This document shows positions 1 through 12,778 of a stretch of DNA of 64,000 bases, piece by piece. Both the position numbers and the translations under genes were made by a program. The stretch comes from Sipunculus nudus (taxonomy: Eukaryota; Annelida; Sipuncula; Golfingiida; Sipunculidae). Each line of letters starts with the position of its first letter. Positions within the stretch are counted from its first letter, which is position 1. The notes under the pieces are model-generated. The model worked only from the letters and a program-made list of their open reading frames with translations. It searched no databases and was not told the origin of the DNA. The stretch covers positions 23,599,079 to 23,663,078 of the forward strand of contig CM049307.1 in the NCBI GenBank assembly GCA_026874595.1, in the 5' to 3' direction.

Positions 1-2144
1 GGCAGATGACAAAGTTCAACTTCCTGTCACTTGGCCAAAATCATCATACTGGAACCATTTGAATAAACTTGAGAGAGATTGTTTCAGGGATTATTTCTGT
101 GAAATATTGGACAATTTGGATGGACAGTTTCGGAAAAGATTGTTAAGGGTTTTTAAGCTTTTTGCCAATAACATCGAAGTTAATGCAGATACCCAATAAA
201 TATATTCAATCTGATAGAGTTTGACATGTGACTGATTCTTACATGCAATTTTGAGCTGCATGCTTCGACGATTTCTATGATAGCATGGGTTAACGTACGG
301 AAGACGTCTGACGGCGGACGGACGACGCTGCGCCATCGCATAAGCTCACAGGTTCGCTAATAAAAGAAATGAGCACCATCAAGTAAGCGGTCGTCCGTAT
401 ACAGGGTACAAATCGTAACCGTTGGACCTAGAATCTTCAAACTTTAATTCCAGGATGGTCCCTAAAAATCTCCTAGGAAACCTAAAATTAGATCTCTGAC
501 ACCCATATATTCTCTTAGCTATGGGGCTGATAAGTGCCCCTAGAATAATTGAAAATTTGATACCAAAAGGCCAATATCTGAATAACCAATGTATTGATCG
601 TCATGATTCTTTGCATGAATATTGATCATGGAGTGTTTCATCAGTTCCTACAGACTGGTGGCGTCACCAGTATTTTTTTCGAATTTTTACGCATGTTTTA
701 GCTCAAGTGACTGAAAGTCATCTGAGCTATAGCAATCACCCTTTGTCCGGCCGGCTGGCCGGGTGTAACTGTTAACAAGGCATAATTCGTAACCATAAAA
801 GCCTAGAATCATGAACCTCTGCATCCTGAGCGGTCCTGAAAAAATTTCCTCAGAAACCTGAAATAATCTCACTGTGACCTTTATTCTCCGAGTTACGGGG
901 CGTGTTTGACCACCATAGAAATATTGTAACAAATACATACAAATTAGCAGATATCTCAGGAAAGGCGGAATTGCTTGTTATTAAATTTGGTGTGCTTATA
1001 TGTCTTGATAAACTCAACTAATATCAATGAATGATGATGCCACCTATATTATCTTAATTATCAACAAGTCAGTCGGCTGAGCGTCATGACCCATGGGTCA
1101 CTTGTTTTTTCCCCAATTTTCGAAGAAGCAGTCGTCCGTTAACAGGACACATATCGTAGCCATTGGACCAAGAATCTTCTAACCTGACAACCAGGGAGGT
1201 CCATGAAAAATCTTAGAAATCTTATGTAAATAGGTCATAGTGACCTGTATGTTCTGCAGGATATGTGAAAGAACATGATTTGAGCATCTTACAGGACACA
1301 TGTGCATGATTGGTTAGTTATAAACTTTTAATTTGATTAAGATCCAGGGAGTTTCCTCTAAAAAATTTCTTGGAAACCAGAAAAAATGTCACTGGGACCT
1401 GTGCTCTGCTAGCTTTATGAATGAACATGATTCTAACACACTATTTTTCAGATGCATGGGCACAGCACAAATGGTGGAAGCTGGATGTAGAAAAAGGTTA
1501 CTGTACTCTATACCTAAGGTCTATTGGCAAAAGATTGATTTTATGCAACCTTGGAGTCATGTTACCCATTTTTCAAGGTTCCTTGGCCATTATTATCAAA
1601 ACACAAACCGTAATTGCTTGATGTAGAAACTGTTTTCATTATATCCTGGTAAGTCCTTGGTAAATCTCCTTGCATACCAAAAAGAATGCAGTCAGCTAAG
1701 CGTCGTGGCCCATGGGTCACTTGTTACATGCTTATTTTTACATGTAACGTCAAATACATTCTGTGTTATTTTTATGTATTTATTTATTTTTATGTAAGTA
1801 ATTGCAAGTCATCATCAAATTCATGGAATTGAAGGCTAAAAAATGTAATCTTATCTTATATCATGTACAAAAACTGACATCGCCAAGATTCCATGTTCTG
1901 GTTCACATTTAATATATACATGGAACATAAGGTGTTTATCGGCTCTTCTCGACTTATATACGTTCTTGAATAAAACTGAAATCTATTGCACATGGAACTA
2001 AAAACCCAAATCCAAAATATTTATGTTGTTATTGGCTTTCCTCTGGCATAACACGACCGTGCAATATTACACGTCTATAGTTCGAGTTCACCTCAAAGGG
2101 ATTTACTGTGTGTTTTTATTATATATGCGCGTCGTTTAATATAT

Positions 2145-2197
<53 letters not shown>
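1..2197. repeat. Diverged tandem repeat block, no gene
   Basis: At least four diverged copies of one unit lie at about 385-540, 755-905, 1126-1285 and 1290-1440. Each has, in order, acaggacacatatcgtaacc, an ccaggga-ggtcc part, ggaaacc and a gtcactgtgacctgt-like part. A second module, gacccatgggtcacttgtt, occurs at about 1087 and 1705. An (AT)n tract fills 2139-2199. ORFs here are short and look incidental. Confidence 0.6.
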
Positions 2198-2199
<2 letters not shown>

Positions 2200-2202
<3 letters not shown>

Positions 2203-2995
2203 TAGAGCGCCGTATTACCGAACGCCGAATTACCGAAAACTCGTTTTTATCGAAAATTATAATTCGGAACCGAAAATTTATTCGTATGTCCGAAATATGT
2301 TTCAAGTAAGTAAATACCTAAAATGAATATTTGTAATAACGACTCATAAGGCCTGCGGTCATGTGTTAAGCCCAGTGGTGACCCTAATTAATTAGTTCTG
2401 GCCCGATGTTGTCGCCGGGGCAAAGGTGTGAAAACTACAACTAGCCCCGCAACACTCGGCCCCCTGTACCCCTAGCAAGCGACTGATCAGTTTACCCAAG
2501 AGCACCTGTGTGTCAACCACATCTAGTTTGTACTCAAGCAAGCATAGTTCGTCGGCTTTGGACAGGATGTCAGGCCAAATAACTGAGCAGTTTACTCGCA
2601 TCAGCATTGGTGAGGTATAACTAATTAAACGATTGAGCAGCTTTAATATGTCCGAGTCTTCAATTACGTAGATCGAAAAGAAACATCGGGTTCCTTGGTT
2701 ATGTCATTTGACCTTTCCCTCCAGTGAATTTGATGTTAAAAAGTACGCACGTATCCTTAAAGCAGGTTAGACTGATCTTTGCTAATTATGCTCAGCAATA
2801 ATCTAATATACTTTATATGTCCCGGTCATAAATTACGAATATCGAAAAGAAACACCGAGTTCCTCGGGTAAAATGGCATTAACCACTAACTGGCGTACGA
2901 ACTTGTCACTGGATCTTTGTCCGCATTTCCGAATGTTCGTTTTTACGAACAAAAAGCTTGTCCCCCGACGCTTTCGGGAAAACGGCGCTCTACTG
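2200..2995. mobile_element. Tigger/pogo-type MITE (non-autonomous DNA transposon)
   Basis: Terminal inverted repeats begin CAGTAGAGCGCCGT at 2200 and mirror at 2995 (23 of the outer 25 bases agree when the flanking TA is included). TA on both sides (2198-2199 and 2996-2997) is the expected target duplication of the Tc1/mariner-pogo superfamily. The 796-bp body has no transposase ORF, and inside it a taaattacgna-atcgaaaagaaac sequence is repeated (about 2660 and 2830). Confidence 0.85.
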
Positions 2996-2997
2996 TA

Positions 2998-4305
2998 TAT
3001 GTATATATATATGTATATATTCCCAAGTATAAAGATTTATGCTTGTACCTATATAAATGTGTTCCTTTGTTTTTACTCTAATTGATGGTTGTTATATTTA
3101 TTATTTATTCATAATTTATTATAATTATATTTTTATTTTATAATAATGAGAGGAAAGCTGCAAATGTCAAGTCTATTATAATGCTTGTTTCAGTTCAGGT
3201 ATATAGTGCCGTTCCTCTACTGGGAGTCGATGTCCGCAATATATAGATAGTTAAAAATATTCCTTTGTGATGTTAATTCTTTTTAAAAACTTGATAGGAA
3301 TGTCCCCCGAGCACCAAACCATATATTCCATAACGGTCTTTATAATATGGGGGGGGGGGGGGGGGATAGGGGGCTTCGCCAAGTTCATTTTTGTGACTGA
3401 TCTTCCTGATATACATAAATTATAACTTATTTTGTTCCTCTATGTTTTCTCCATGAGATGGCCTGGTTAGCTGTCATCCATGATGTGTAGGTGTGTCAAA
3501 ATATCTGTCAATTTTTTTATAGCAACTGAAAATAATTCCAAAACATAAATAAATATGAAATTATCCCTGAAGTGTTAATTGTCAGCATATTTCATTAATT
3601 AAAAGAAAACTCGAGGACAGGAGTTTTTCGGCAGCTTAACTTAAAATAAATAAACTCACAGCCTCACAGTGTCGAATTTTTGTAAAATCAAACCTGTCCA
3701 CTTGTCCCACAGGAACCCCATACGCCATGTCCACAGGCAGTGGAATCAGGAAATGAGTTACAAAACTGTTAAAGGTTGGGAATGGAGTTTGCAAACAATA
3801 GATTATAATTTTATTATTTTGGCCTTCGATTACATTGTCTGTGTGTGTGGGCGGTCTCTGTCTCAGCTTTGGGCGGCTGGGCGTCCACTTCAAGTGGTTC
3901 CTCCACGATCATTGATTTAGGTAATGCATTGACCGCCAGATGGCAGCAAAGCCAACTGAAAATGCTTCCTTGCAAAAAAAATTCCTTGCATATGTATATT
4001 AGTTTTTAACATTATGTATCATTCGGGATGTTGATTTTATCAAAGTGTACGTGAAAAAAAAAGAGACACAATGTAAACCATGAGAAACTTAAAAAGGACC
4101 AATCATTTTGTTTGCACTTTTCTGTGAAAATTACTGGCAAATGGCACTCTTATCACGGTTTACATGATGAAGACCCTAACTATGCCCAAAGTGAACATAT
4201 GTCAGGTGGGAAAGTGGTTCACATAAATAGGCAATTATATTTGATACAAAAATATTTATTCCAGAACTGAAACATTTCTGTGTAGACAGAAATTCAATGT
4301 ATACA

Positions 4306-4351
<46 letters not shown>

Positions 4352-5215
4352 TAGATATTGCATCCTTAGGCCGTGGCCTACTATCTGGTTAGTTACAACA
4401 TAAACATTTGTACATATATGCTTTTATTATTACCAATACTAATTTCTGTTTACCATATAGATCTTAAGGAAATAGCTTACCGTGTTATTTTTCTTCTTCG
4501 AAGTCACCATTCACATACAGCAATATTACTATAATTATCTTAAAGATATATAAATCTATATGCAGCACAATGATATTCTTATGCATTACATATATACATA
4601 TCAAATAAAATAATAGTTAATAAGATATATGTTTTTATCAATATATCTATAGGCCTAGGCAATTGTATACCAGAATATTGTTCATCATAGTGGCGATGTT
4701 GCGTAGCAGTTTTGCTATTTTTCGGTTTTCTACATTTGATTAAACTGCTTTCATGTACTCCACAAAACATACATTTAGATGATGTCAATTGTTATCAAGG
4801 TCAATCTTCTCTTTGCCTTTTTAATTTGGGGTTCTTTGTTCGTTTACGTAATTTAATTTGCAATTCATTCCGAATTCCGGCATTTCATTTATATATTGTT
4901 GGGATGGGAGATAAGAAGGGGAGATGTAAATTCAATATTGTAATGCTGGCGTAGATGAACGCTTCCCGTGTCCCGAATGTTTCGATGATCATCATGTATA
5001 GCGTTTTAAAGACAATGGTTCCTGCCTTCAAACGCCTAGACGACAGGGCTACAAGATAAGACTGTTTAGTACATAAACCTGAATAAACAGAAACTGATGC
5101 CACTCCCGCTGCTAATGTCTATCCCAACCTGTGTTTAGAAAAATTATGCAGACAGAAACACCACCTCTATGTTCATCAAAGAGGCACTACTATAAGTTGT
5201 TTTAGATGGGTGGTT
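2998..5215. other. Intergenic DNA without recognised genes
   Basis: AT-rich DNA with a G-run at about 3350-3366 and an (AT)n tract at 4307-4349. Short ORFs on both strands lack recognisable domains. The 3' UTR of the Frizzled/sushi gene should lie just below 5216. Confidence 0.5.
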
Positions 5216-6547
5216 TTACAGGTGAGCGTAACCATGACGGCGCCGTCTGACGGCACACCAACACATGCTGCTTAACATGCACATCAAAATGACACATAGT
5301 ATCCCCAGAAGTCCTATCACAACGTACATGTATGGTGGAATCAATGGGGGACCTGTGACACACTTGAAATTCAGCGGCAGTTTGGTCCATTTTCCGTCAG
5401 GGAGGCATCTTATGGTCGCACTCCCATTGCAACTGACGTACCCATCGAAACACGTATAAACAGCGTACTGCATACGGCCGCTCACGTGTGTAGTCACGTG
5501 TGCATTTTCAACATACGGTGTTTTGCCGCAGTCAACTCGCTTGTACCAGCATTTTGAACTGCTTGACATATTTTGATACATTGAACAGAGGCCATTGATC
5601 CCATGCAAATGGAAGTGTAACTCTATGTTCGGCCCGCATATCTCAGACGCATCCTCGCAGGCTTCCCGGCACACGAGCTCAGTGGCGTCATCTGCCTTGC
5701 ACTGTGGGTACTTTAGGAAACATAGAAACTCGGCAGCGTTCTTGTAACAAGAGAGAATCTGATGAACTCTTACCAATAGCTGGACCAGACTACTTGTCAG
5801 GAACGAGCTGTCAACAGACCTTTCATTATCTGTCACACCACGGCTCACGTAAGCGCTGCAGGCTTCTGTTCGTACTTTGCATTTTTGTTGCAGCTCCCAT
5901 ATATCCAAATTGTAACTGAAGTTGAACCCGCTTTTGGAGACGCATGCTTCGGCCCCGAATTGTGCGTACACGGCCGTGTATGTTTTTGGCGCCACAAACT
6001 TGTAGGAGCAGGTACATCGGCTGCAGCTGAAGGGCACGCTAAGTGTCGAGTAAACCAGGGGAGACACCAAAGAGTGACCGCGAAAATCCTCGCAAGTCGC
6101 ATTATTCAGTCCCAATGGGACCCTGGACATGACTAAAACGAAGTTAGGCGTGACGCATTTGCTGGTGTTTGATTGTTTGAAAGTAGGACTGAGTTTTAGC
6201 GTTGCCCAGATCTCCAGACCCCCTTTCACTGGCTCTGATGTCTGGTAAAGGAAGTTAGACCAGCCGTCTGTTGTCTCGACCTTACCCGTCCTCTTGGATG
6301 AACTGCCACCCCTACTCTCCATATTCATGAGGTCCGGGATGACTTGACCCATTTTATCACTGGGGGTGGAGTGTCCCGTTAAACCAACATTGACTTGTTC
6401 TCTGGTTCCAGCGGAACTAATATTAGACTCGTTTTTGGCTCCAGCAGAGTTTGCATGGACCGCACTGGTTGTTGTAGAGTTTGGATGGGATTCATCAGCA
6501 GAGACAGACAGTGAGAGAAGCACCAGAAGCATACATTCTTTTGCCAT
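5216..6547 (-). CDS. Single-pass membrane protein with Frizzled CRD and sushi domain
   Basis: 443 residues in a single open frame. A hydrophobic signal peptide (about 1-17, MAKECMLLVLLSLSVSA) is followed by a Ser/Thr/Asn-rich segment (18-100), a cysteine-containing region of unknown type (about 101-222), a Frizzled-type cysteine-rich domain (about 222-335, with FLCFLKYPQC and CREACEDASEIC), one sushi/CCP domain (about 339-396, DCGKTPYVENAH to CLPDGKW and a last FKC) and a transmembrane helix (about 404-428). A 14-residue basic tail ends the protein. Topology is type I, with no kinase or enzyme domain. Fz CRDs usually bind lipidated ligands such as Wnts and sushi domains mediate protein contacts, so a ligand-binding or co-receptor role is plausible but inferred. 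TTTCAG 9 bases before the ATG may be the acceptor of a 5' UTR intron. RET ends 15.5 kb upstream on the same strand. I know no named family with exactly this order. Confidence 0.85.
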   Translation of the reverse strand: MAKECMLLVLLSLSVSADESHPNSTTTSAVHANSAGAKNESNISSAGTREQVNVGLTGHSTPSDKMGQVIPDLMNMESRGGSSSKRTGKVETTDGWSNFLYQTSEPVKGGLEIWATLKLSPTFKQSNTSKCVTPNFVLVMSRVPLGLNNATCEDFRGHSLVSPLVYSTLSVPFSCSRCTCSYKFVAPKTYTAVYAQFGAEACVSKSGFNFSYNLDIWELQQKCKVRTEACSAYVSRGVTDNERSVDSSFLTSSLVQLLVRVHQILSCYKNAAEFLCFLKYPQCKADDATELVCREACEDASEICGPNIELHFHLHGINGLCSMYQNMSSSSKCWYKRVDCGKTPYVENAHVTTHVSGRMQYAVYTCFDGYVSCNGSATIRCLPDGKWTKLPLNFKCVTGPPLIPPYMYVVIGLLGILCVILMCMLSSMCWCAVRRRRHGYAHL

Positions 6548-8524
6548 TGTGTAAACTGAAACGACATTAAAAGCAACCTAATCAGTATCTTGTGAGGAGA
6601 AGGAGATATATACAGATTATTAGGCACAGCATTGAAGAATATCATCACTTTCCATTTCATTTATGTGTTTTGGCTCATATAATACATTTAAAGTTATCCG
6701 AGTTGTAGCCATAGTCTTTGTCCGTCGACTGTCCATTGTCCGCACTTAAAGGTAGCACAGTTGGCAAAAAAAAAAAAACTATATCTAAAATCTATCCAAA
6801 AGTTGAAATCTCCGTAGGAACCAAACATCAGGTTACGGTGTCATATATAATTTTGAGCACCCTTTAGGTTAGAATGTACTTTGTATTCAAGGTTGCTGAA
6901 CTCATCTATGCATTGTTCAGCAAATCTATATTATAACTGACGGTGGTCGCCCTGGATTTTGTCTCGGAACTCCTCTGTGGACACGCCTCAGATATGCACG
7001 TGTGTGGGCTTGAAATGTCTGGAATGATACAATGTGTGTCCTGAAGGGGACTGTTTTCCTTATTTCTCCATAAATTTCGAGTTATATCAAATTACTTTTC
7101 GATGGTGCTGTCGCAGCGTCACCTATCGGCAACTACGATTGTGCGTCAAGACAGAAAGCAGTTTGTTACTCTGAAGCAGCGCCTTAAACCCTCCGTGTCT
7201 GTACATTTTCTGAGACTCAAAGAGTCAGACATTTTAAAATATTCAGCTGTTCGTAGAACATCAACAAACAAAACGGGATTTCGCTAAAACCGATACTCTC
7301 GTGTGTGGAGGCAGTAAAAGACTGCCTCCTTGAAAAAACTGTAGGCAAACGTCCAACCTGACCAGCCCATTCATTCAACACAGCTGTGTGGGCACTGGGC
7401 ATGGTGTTTTAATTTACGATCATCAAGATACTTATTAATTATCATATTTATTATACTGTGTTAAAATTAATAAGAAACATGAAAAGACAGGAGAAATTGC
7501 TTCATTCGACACATATTTCATTAGAATTTGATTATGAATCAACTGATTCTATTAATAAAGTATGTGGTAAGTAGGGTTTGAAATGAACATTTGTCTTAGC
7601 TATTGCTTATTCATTTACAAATTATTTTTATGAATGTTTTAGGTTAGCCAGTATTCATTTAACTAATTAAAAGCACCCTATGTCGTATTGTGGATGAAAC
7701 TAATCTGGTCTTCAAGTTTAAAATAATGAACGGGTATGAAGGAGAAGCTACTGTTGCGTGTAATCGAAAATACCTCTTAAAATATCCCGCTGTGTAAAAT
7801 TATTGTAAAGAAAATAGAAAAAAAAGGCTGACTTGGTAACATTATCAGATGTTGGGAAATCTGGGAAAAATTGACATTTGAAAAATACAGCGATCAAAGT
7901 TCAATGGATATTCAGGTTCTGTCAAGGTAGTTTTTCTTAAATGGTTGGTTGCATTTGATCCTAACAACAATGTGGCTTCTTTGATTAATTTCCATTATAA
8001 TTTTTCGCCATAAATCGCAGTGTATGCAGCTTTAAAACTTATTCCATAATTTCAAATTAACACGTGGTAATCGTTCGAGATTATCCAAATCCATGGGAAT
8101 ATCAGCTCCGCTTGCTATCAGCGCCCCCATGCGGAACAACACATTACACGTTTCACTCCCAGCCTCATGGTCCTCCTACTAGATGGCAGCACCTATCAGG
8201 GTATGCAAAAACACCAACTATCCCTTTTCATGTCTATAAGTATCGTAAGACTCTCTTGATTCATTCAGTTTAATAATATATATTTAAAAGTTATCCCAAA
8301 TGATATATATAAATTTTAGTCCTCAGTATATTCTCAATTAGATGAGGATCAGCTCTATACAAATAAATGTATTATTATTGGTTTGAAAATTTTAAAATTT
8401 AAAGCAAAATTTTCAATTTTACAGAAAAATTAATATATCTAACCCCTGGCAATATCTTCAGGCATTATTGATCTTATATATCTGATAATCGCCCGGGTGC
8501 CGATACCGGCAACGACGTGAAACT
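6548..8524. other. Upstream region of the Frizzled/sushi gene
   Basis: No protein domain was recognised. It should contain the 5' UTR and promoter of the minus-strand gene; no TATA box was called. A perfect 9-bp hairpin with a 5-base loop (GGAGGCAGT/ACTGCCTCC) lies at 7317-7339. Confidence 0.4.
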
Positions 8525-8538
8525 TTGAGTTATAACTC
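8525..8538. repeat. Target-site duplication, 3' side of LINE
   Basis: TTGAGTTATAACTC, identical to 14157-14170. It lies directly next to the LINE poly(A) tail (seen as T-run on this strand). Confidence 0.9.
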
Positions 8539-8733
8539 TTTTTTTTTTTTTTTCGCCTCAGATTTTTTTTTTACTTAAAAGTTCACTTGATATTTCATCA
8601 TAGGCGATTTTTTTTTAATGTGAAACAAACAATCAATTACAAATACTTATACATAGTTCAAGGTACATTATGATACAAGTTATGTTTCTCATAATCAGAC
8701 CATACATAGTATGACTGTACTCATGTATAATTT

Positions 8734-9900
8734 TCAGTTTTTACACATATTTTTCAATTCACCCCATTTTTTGTTATGCGTATTTAGAATTCCTTTTTTA
8801 TTAGCTATGTATCTTTCAACATTTTCAATATCCATTAATTTACTTTTAAATACAGCAAACAAAGCAGAATGATAGCCCTTTCTTTCTTTATACAAGACAT
8901 ATTTGTACAGCAGCAAAATTTGGTTAATTAACATGTTATCTTCACCAACTGGGATCATGCCATATATGATTAAAGATTGTGATATTGGTGGAAAATTCAC
9001 ATTATACTTCTGTAACCAGGATGTTATTTTCAGGTACAAGTTCTTAGCAACCATACAGTCAAGAAATGTATGTAGTATCTTTTCTCTTTGCTCAAAACAA
9101 AATGAACATTGAGGGGTTTCCTTTAAATTCCACTTATACAACAGATCATTTAGAGGAATGTAGTTATTTAATATTTTATATTGAAACTCTCTAAGATGAG
9201 TGTCTAAGGTACTTTTATATATTCCACTATAAACATGTTCCCATTTCATCTCGATACTGTTTTCTTGATTTTTGTTATCCCATACTTTCTGAGCTGTAGG
9301 AGTTTCCCATATTTTCTCCACCAAAGTCTTATATATATCTCTAGCAGGTATCCAATTTCTCTAAACCATTCACAGTTACAACACTGTCAACTTCACTTCC
9401 TTCATCATGTACTTGTTCATACCCTGTAAACCTGTCTCTCCAAGTTTTTGGAATAGCCGTTTTAATGCCATCCAAAACATATAATCAATGTGTTTCACAC
9501 ATATATTCTTCTCCCGTATTTTTTCCCATGGCTTCCACTTTCCATCATAATTTACCAGGTCTTTTATATAATATAATTTGCTACTTTCATAATGTTTGTT
9601 GTATAGAGGTCTGTTATTAATCTTTATATATTGATTATTCCACAAGCTTTGATATATGACATCTTCTGTCGATTCAGGCAAAACTGATACATATGAAGCC
9701 CATTCCTCTAAACATTTCAAATAAAATCTTGGCAATCCTTTAGGTAACACATTCATATCAAAGTTTCCTCTTATACAGTTCAATCCGCCTATCTTTCTTA
9801 ATCTGAAATTCAAAATTTTACTACTGGCAGATTCTTCTGAACACAAAATGCGTTTAATCCACACTATTCTTTGTGTCTTTATTTTGCATTCAATGTCTGG
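8734..9900 (-). pseudogene. LINE ORF2 part 3: C-terminal region with cysteine motif
   Basis: Two open pieces (about 9900-9376 and 9324-8734) are separated by a further frame break. The first carries GGINFPD and FWMALKRLF-like segments. The second carries CSFCFEQREKILHTFLDC, the CxxC...H...C motif found at the ORF2 end of L1/Tx1 elements. The frame ends at 8734, followed by about 190 bases of 3' UTR. Confidence 0.85.
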
Positions 9901-9919
9901 AAAATTGATCCCCCCTTTC

Positions 9920-11280
9920 TCATACTGTCCAATAATGGTTGCATATTTTATTTACTTTAGGCCTCTTAGCCCTCCAAATAAAGTCACAGAGTAGTCTTTT
10001 TAAATTCTTTACTGTAGTATTTGGTGGTACTAACATATTAGTTACATAAAGAAGTATTGTAATTGCCAATGAGCGTACCACCTCTGCTCTGCCATATATT
10101 GTTAGTGTTCTGCTTTTCCACATGTTTAATGTGGTTGCTAAGTTGTGTTCAACCCTCTTGAAATTGTTTTTGTACACCAAATCATCATTGTATGAAAAAT
10201 AAATCCCAAGTATTTTCATGGTTGACACTGTAAGGTTGATCCATTTCAGATTAAAATTCTCCAATACCTTATCTTTTATTGACCCAATACAAGTTGCCTC
10301 TGACTTTGTACGATTCATTTTAAGTGAAGAATAATATTCAAACATTTGCAGCACTTCAAGGACCTTGCTCAATGAATCAACATCCTTAACTAAAACAGTT
10401 GTGTCATCTGCAAACATACACATTTTGACAGTGGTATTTCCAATCTGTATTCCATGAATATCTTTATCTTGTCTTATCATTATAGCCAATATTTCAATAA
10501 CAATTATAAATAAATATGCAGCCAGTGGGTCACCCTGTCCAGTTCCTCTTTCCAACTGAAAATAACCTGTTGTGAATCCGTTATTCATAACTGAACTCTG
10601 TATATCGTAATGTAATATTTTTACCCATCTAAGAAATGAATGACTGAAACCAAAGTATTTTAAAGCTGCCAAAATAAAATCATGATCTACACTGTCAAAA
10701 GCAGATTCTAAATCAGCTGCAAACATAATCCCTGGGAGTTTCTCTTCAGCAGTATAGTACATTATATCCCAAATCAATCTTATAGGTTCTCCTATATATC
10801 GACCTTTTATAAATGCATACTGATCAGGCTGTATAATTTTCTGCAGATATTTTTCAATGCGCTTTACTAAAACCTTGCTTATAATTTTTACATCAACATT
10901 CAACAAGCTGATCGGTCTCCAGGCATTCAAATGGTTTAAATCCTTTCCTGGTTTAGGAATTAATTTAACAAGAGCTTGTTTTTGTGTTGATGTCAACGAT
11001 CCAGTATCATAGTTTTCATTTACACATTCAGTTAAACACTGTCCAAGATCATCAAATAATGCTATATAGAATTCTTTTGTCAAACTGTCATTTCCTGGAG
11101 TTTTGTTATTTTTCCTAGATTTTAAACATGTATACACCTCACTTTTAGTGATGTTTGCCCCACATGACTCAGCTTCCATCTCATTAAGTTTATTCATTGG
11201 CGCTTGGAGTCTTAGAAAAAAATCTTGCATCTCAGTTTCAGCACATGACACTTTTTTCCTATATTTGTCTTCAAATGTGT
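9920..11280 (-). pseudogene. LINE ORF2 part 2: reverse transcriptase
   Basis: RT motifs are intact within this frame: PKPGKD, NAWRPISLLN, FAADLESAFDSVDH, GTGQGDPLAAYLF and the catalytic MFADDTTV. The frame closes at 9920 after RAKRPKVN and homology continues in another frame, marking a frameshift at about 9925-9945. Confidence 0.9.
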
Positions 11281-11283
11281 TTT

Positions 11284-12533
11284 TATATAAATCTCATAAT
11301 ATCTTTGGAATCTTTAATATATTTACCATTACAATATAATTGTCTTATTACAGAGTTATTTTTATTTCTTTTCTCAAGGTTTAAAAAATACCTAGACCCC
11401 TTTTCTCCCTGTTGCAGCCACTGAGCCCTTGACCTGATTATAACTCCTCGTGTGATGTTGTCATAATGTTCCTGTAACTTTTGCTTTGTTGTGTCGTATA
11501 AATCCTGCGTTTCAGGTGTATCAGAACATCTTAATTCTTGTTCAAGTTTAGCCACTTTATTTTCCAACCAGACTTTATTTTTTCTGAGTCGTTTAGCCTT
11601 TAATTTACTATACTGTATCGTGAACTCTCTAATTTTATATTTTAGATATTCCCATTTTGTCTTTGCCTTTTCAGTATTCATTTCCTGTTTCCATTCACTG
11701 ATGTTTTCCTTAATCAATTTCAAATATTCAGTATCATTTAATAAATCATTGTTCATACACCAATGAGAAGGTCCCATTTTGTTATCTTTGCTGAAGTTAA
11801 CATATATTAGTACTGCTGAATGGTCTGTGCTAACAGATGGAATTATATCACATTTTGTAACAAAAGACTGCAAAGTGTTTGTTATTAAAAAATAATCTAG
11901 ACGTCTCTGAATTAAAGGAGTATTTGATCGCCAAGTAAAGGCTTTTATGTCTTCATGTTTGAGACGCCATATATCACACAGGTTAAAAGCTTCCATGATG
12001 GATGTTATTTTATTGACAGGGTTATGTTTAACAGTGGTCCTTCCTCCATCTGCGTTAAGTTCTGTAAGATGAACATTAAAGTCACCACCCCATATGATCT
12101 GTACATCTGTTTCCATAGTCAGTTTTGACAGTTCAGTGAGAATCATTTCATAAAATTCGACTTGCTGAGTTTCATGGTTTGGGGCATATATGTTTACAAG
12201 CAAACAGTGCAAACCATTAATTTCACATTCCACAATGATATACCTCCCAGAAAGATCTATAGATTTATTAATTTATCTGAATTCCAGATTCTTGCCAATT
12301 AATGTACATACACCACAAGACTTTGAATTTCCATGTGAAAAATACATTACTCCTCGCCACTGATTAGACCATGTATTCTCGTCCTGTTTTGTACAGTGGC
12401 ATTCTTGTAAAAAACTTACACCATTATAACTATTGTGTTTAACTAACCAATTTAAGATTTGTCTTCTCTTCATATATTTTCTTATTCCCCTGACATTTAA
12501 TGAGAGGACTTGGAATTTAATATTATCTGCCAT
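11284..12533 (-). pseudogene. LINE ORF2 part 1: AP endonuclease, in-frame stop
   Basis: ATG at 12533. Endonuclease motifs are in order: LNVRGI, FLQECH, VNIYAPN, WGGDFNVHL, RLDYFLIT and STDHSAV. A TAA at 12273-12275 interrupts the frame, which otherwise continues unchanged. A one-base frameshift near 11285 separates this part from the RT. The domain nicks the target for target-primed reverse transcription. Confidence 0.88.
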
Positions 12534-12778
12534 AAAAATAATTAGTTGAAATGAAACATTTTGAATCTATAGGGTAGTTATAATATGAGAATTTCTTATT
12601 TGTATCATCATGCATCATAATCATCAGTGTTACATTAAGCTTACAGGCCTTCATATCAATGCTCACAAAAACAAAACACAATATACAGGAGTATAAAACC
12701 ATATGGTCATTTTCCTTGCCTGGCTTTATATTAATTCTTATATTTACAATATCAAGCAATTGCAATTAGCTGTTCCAA

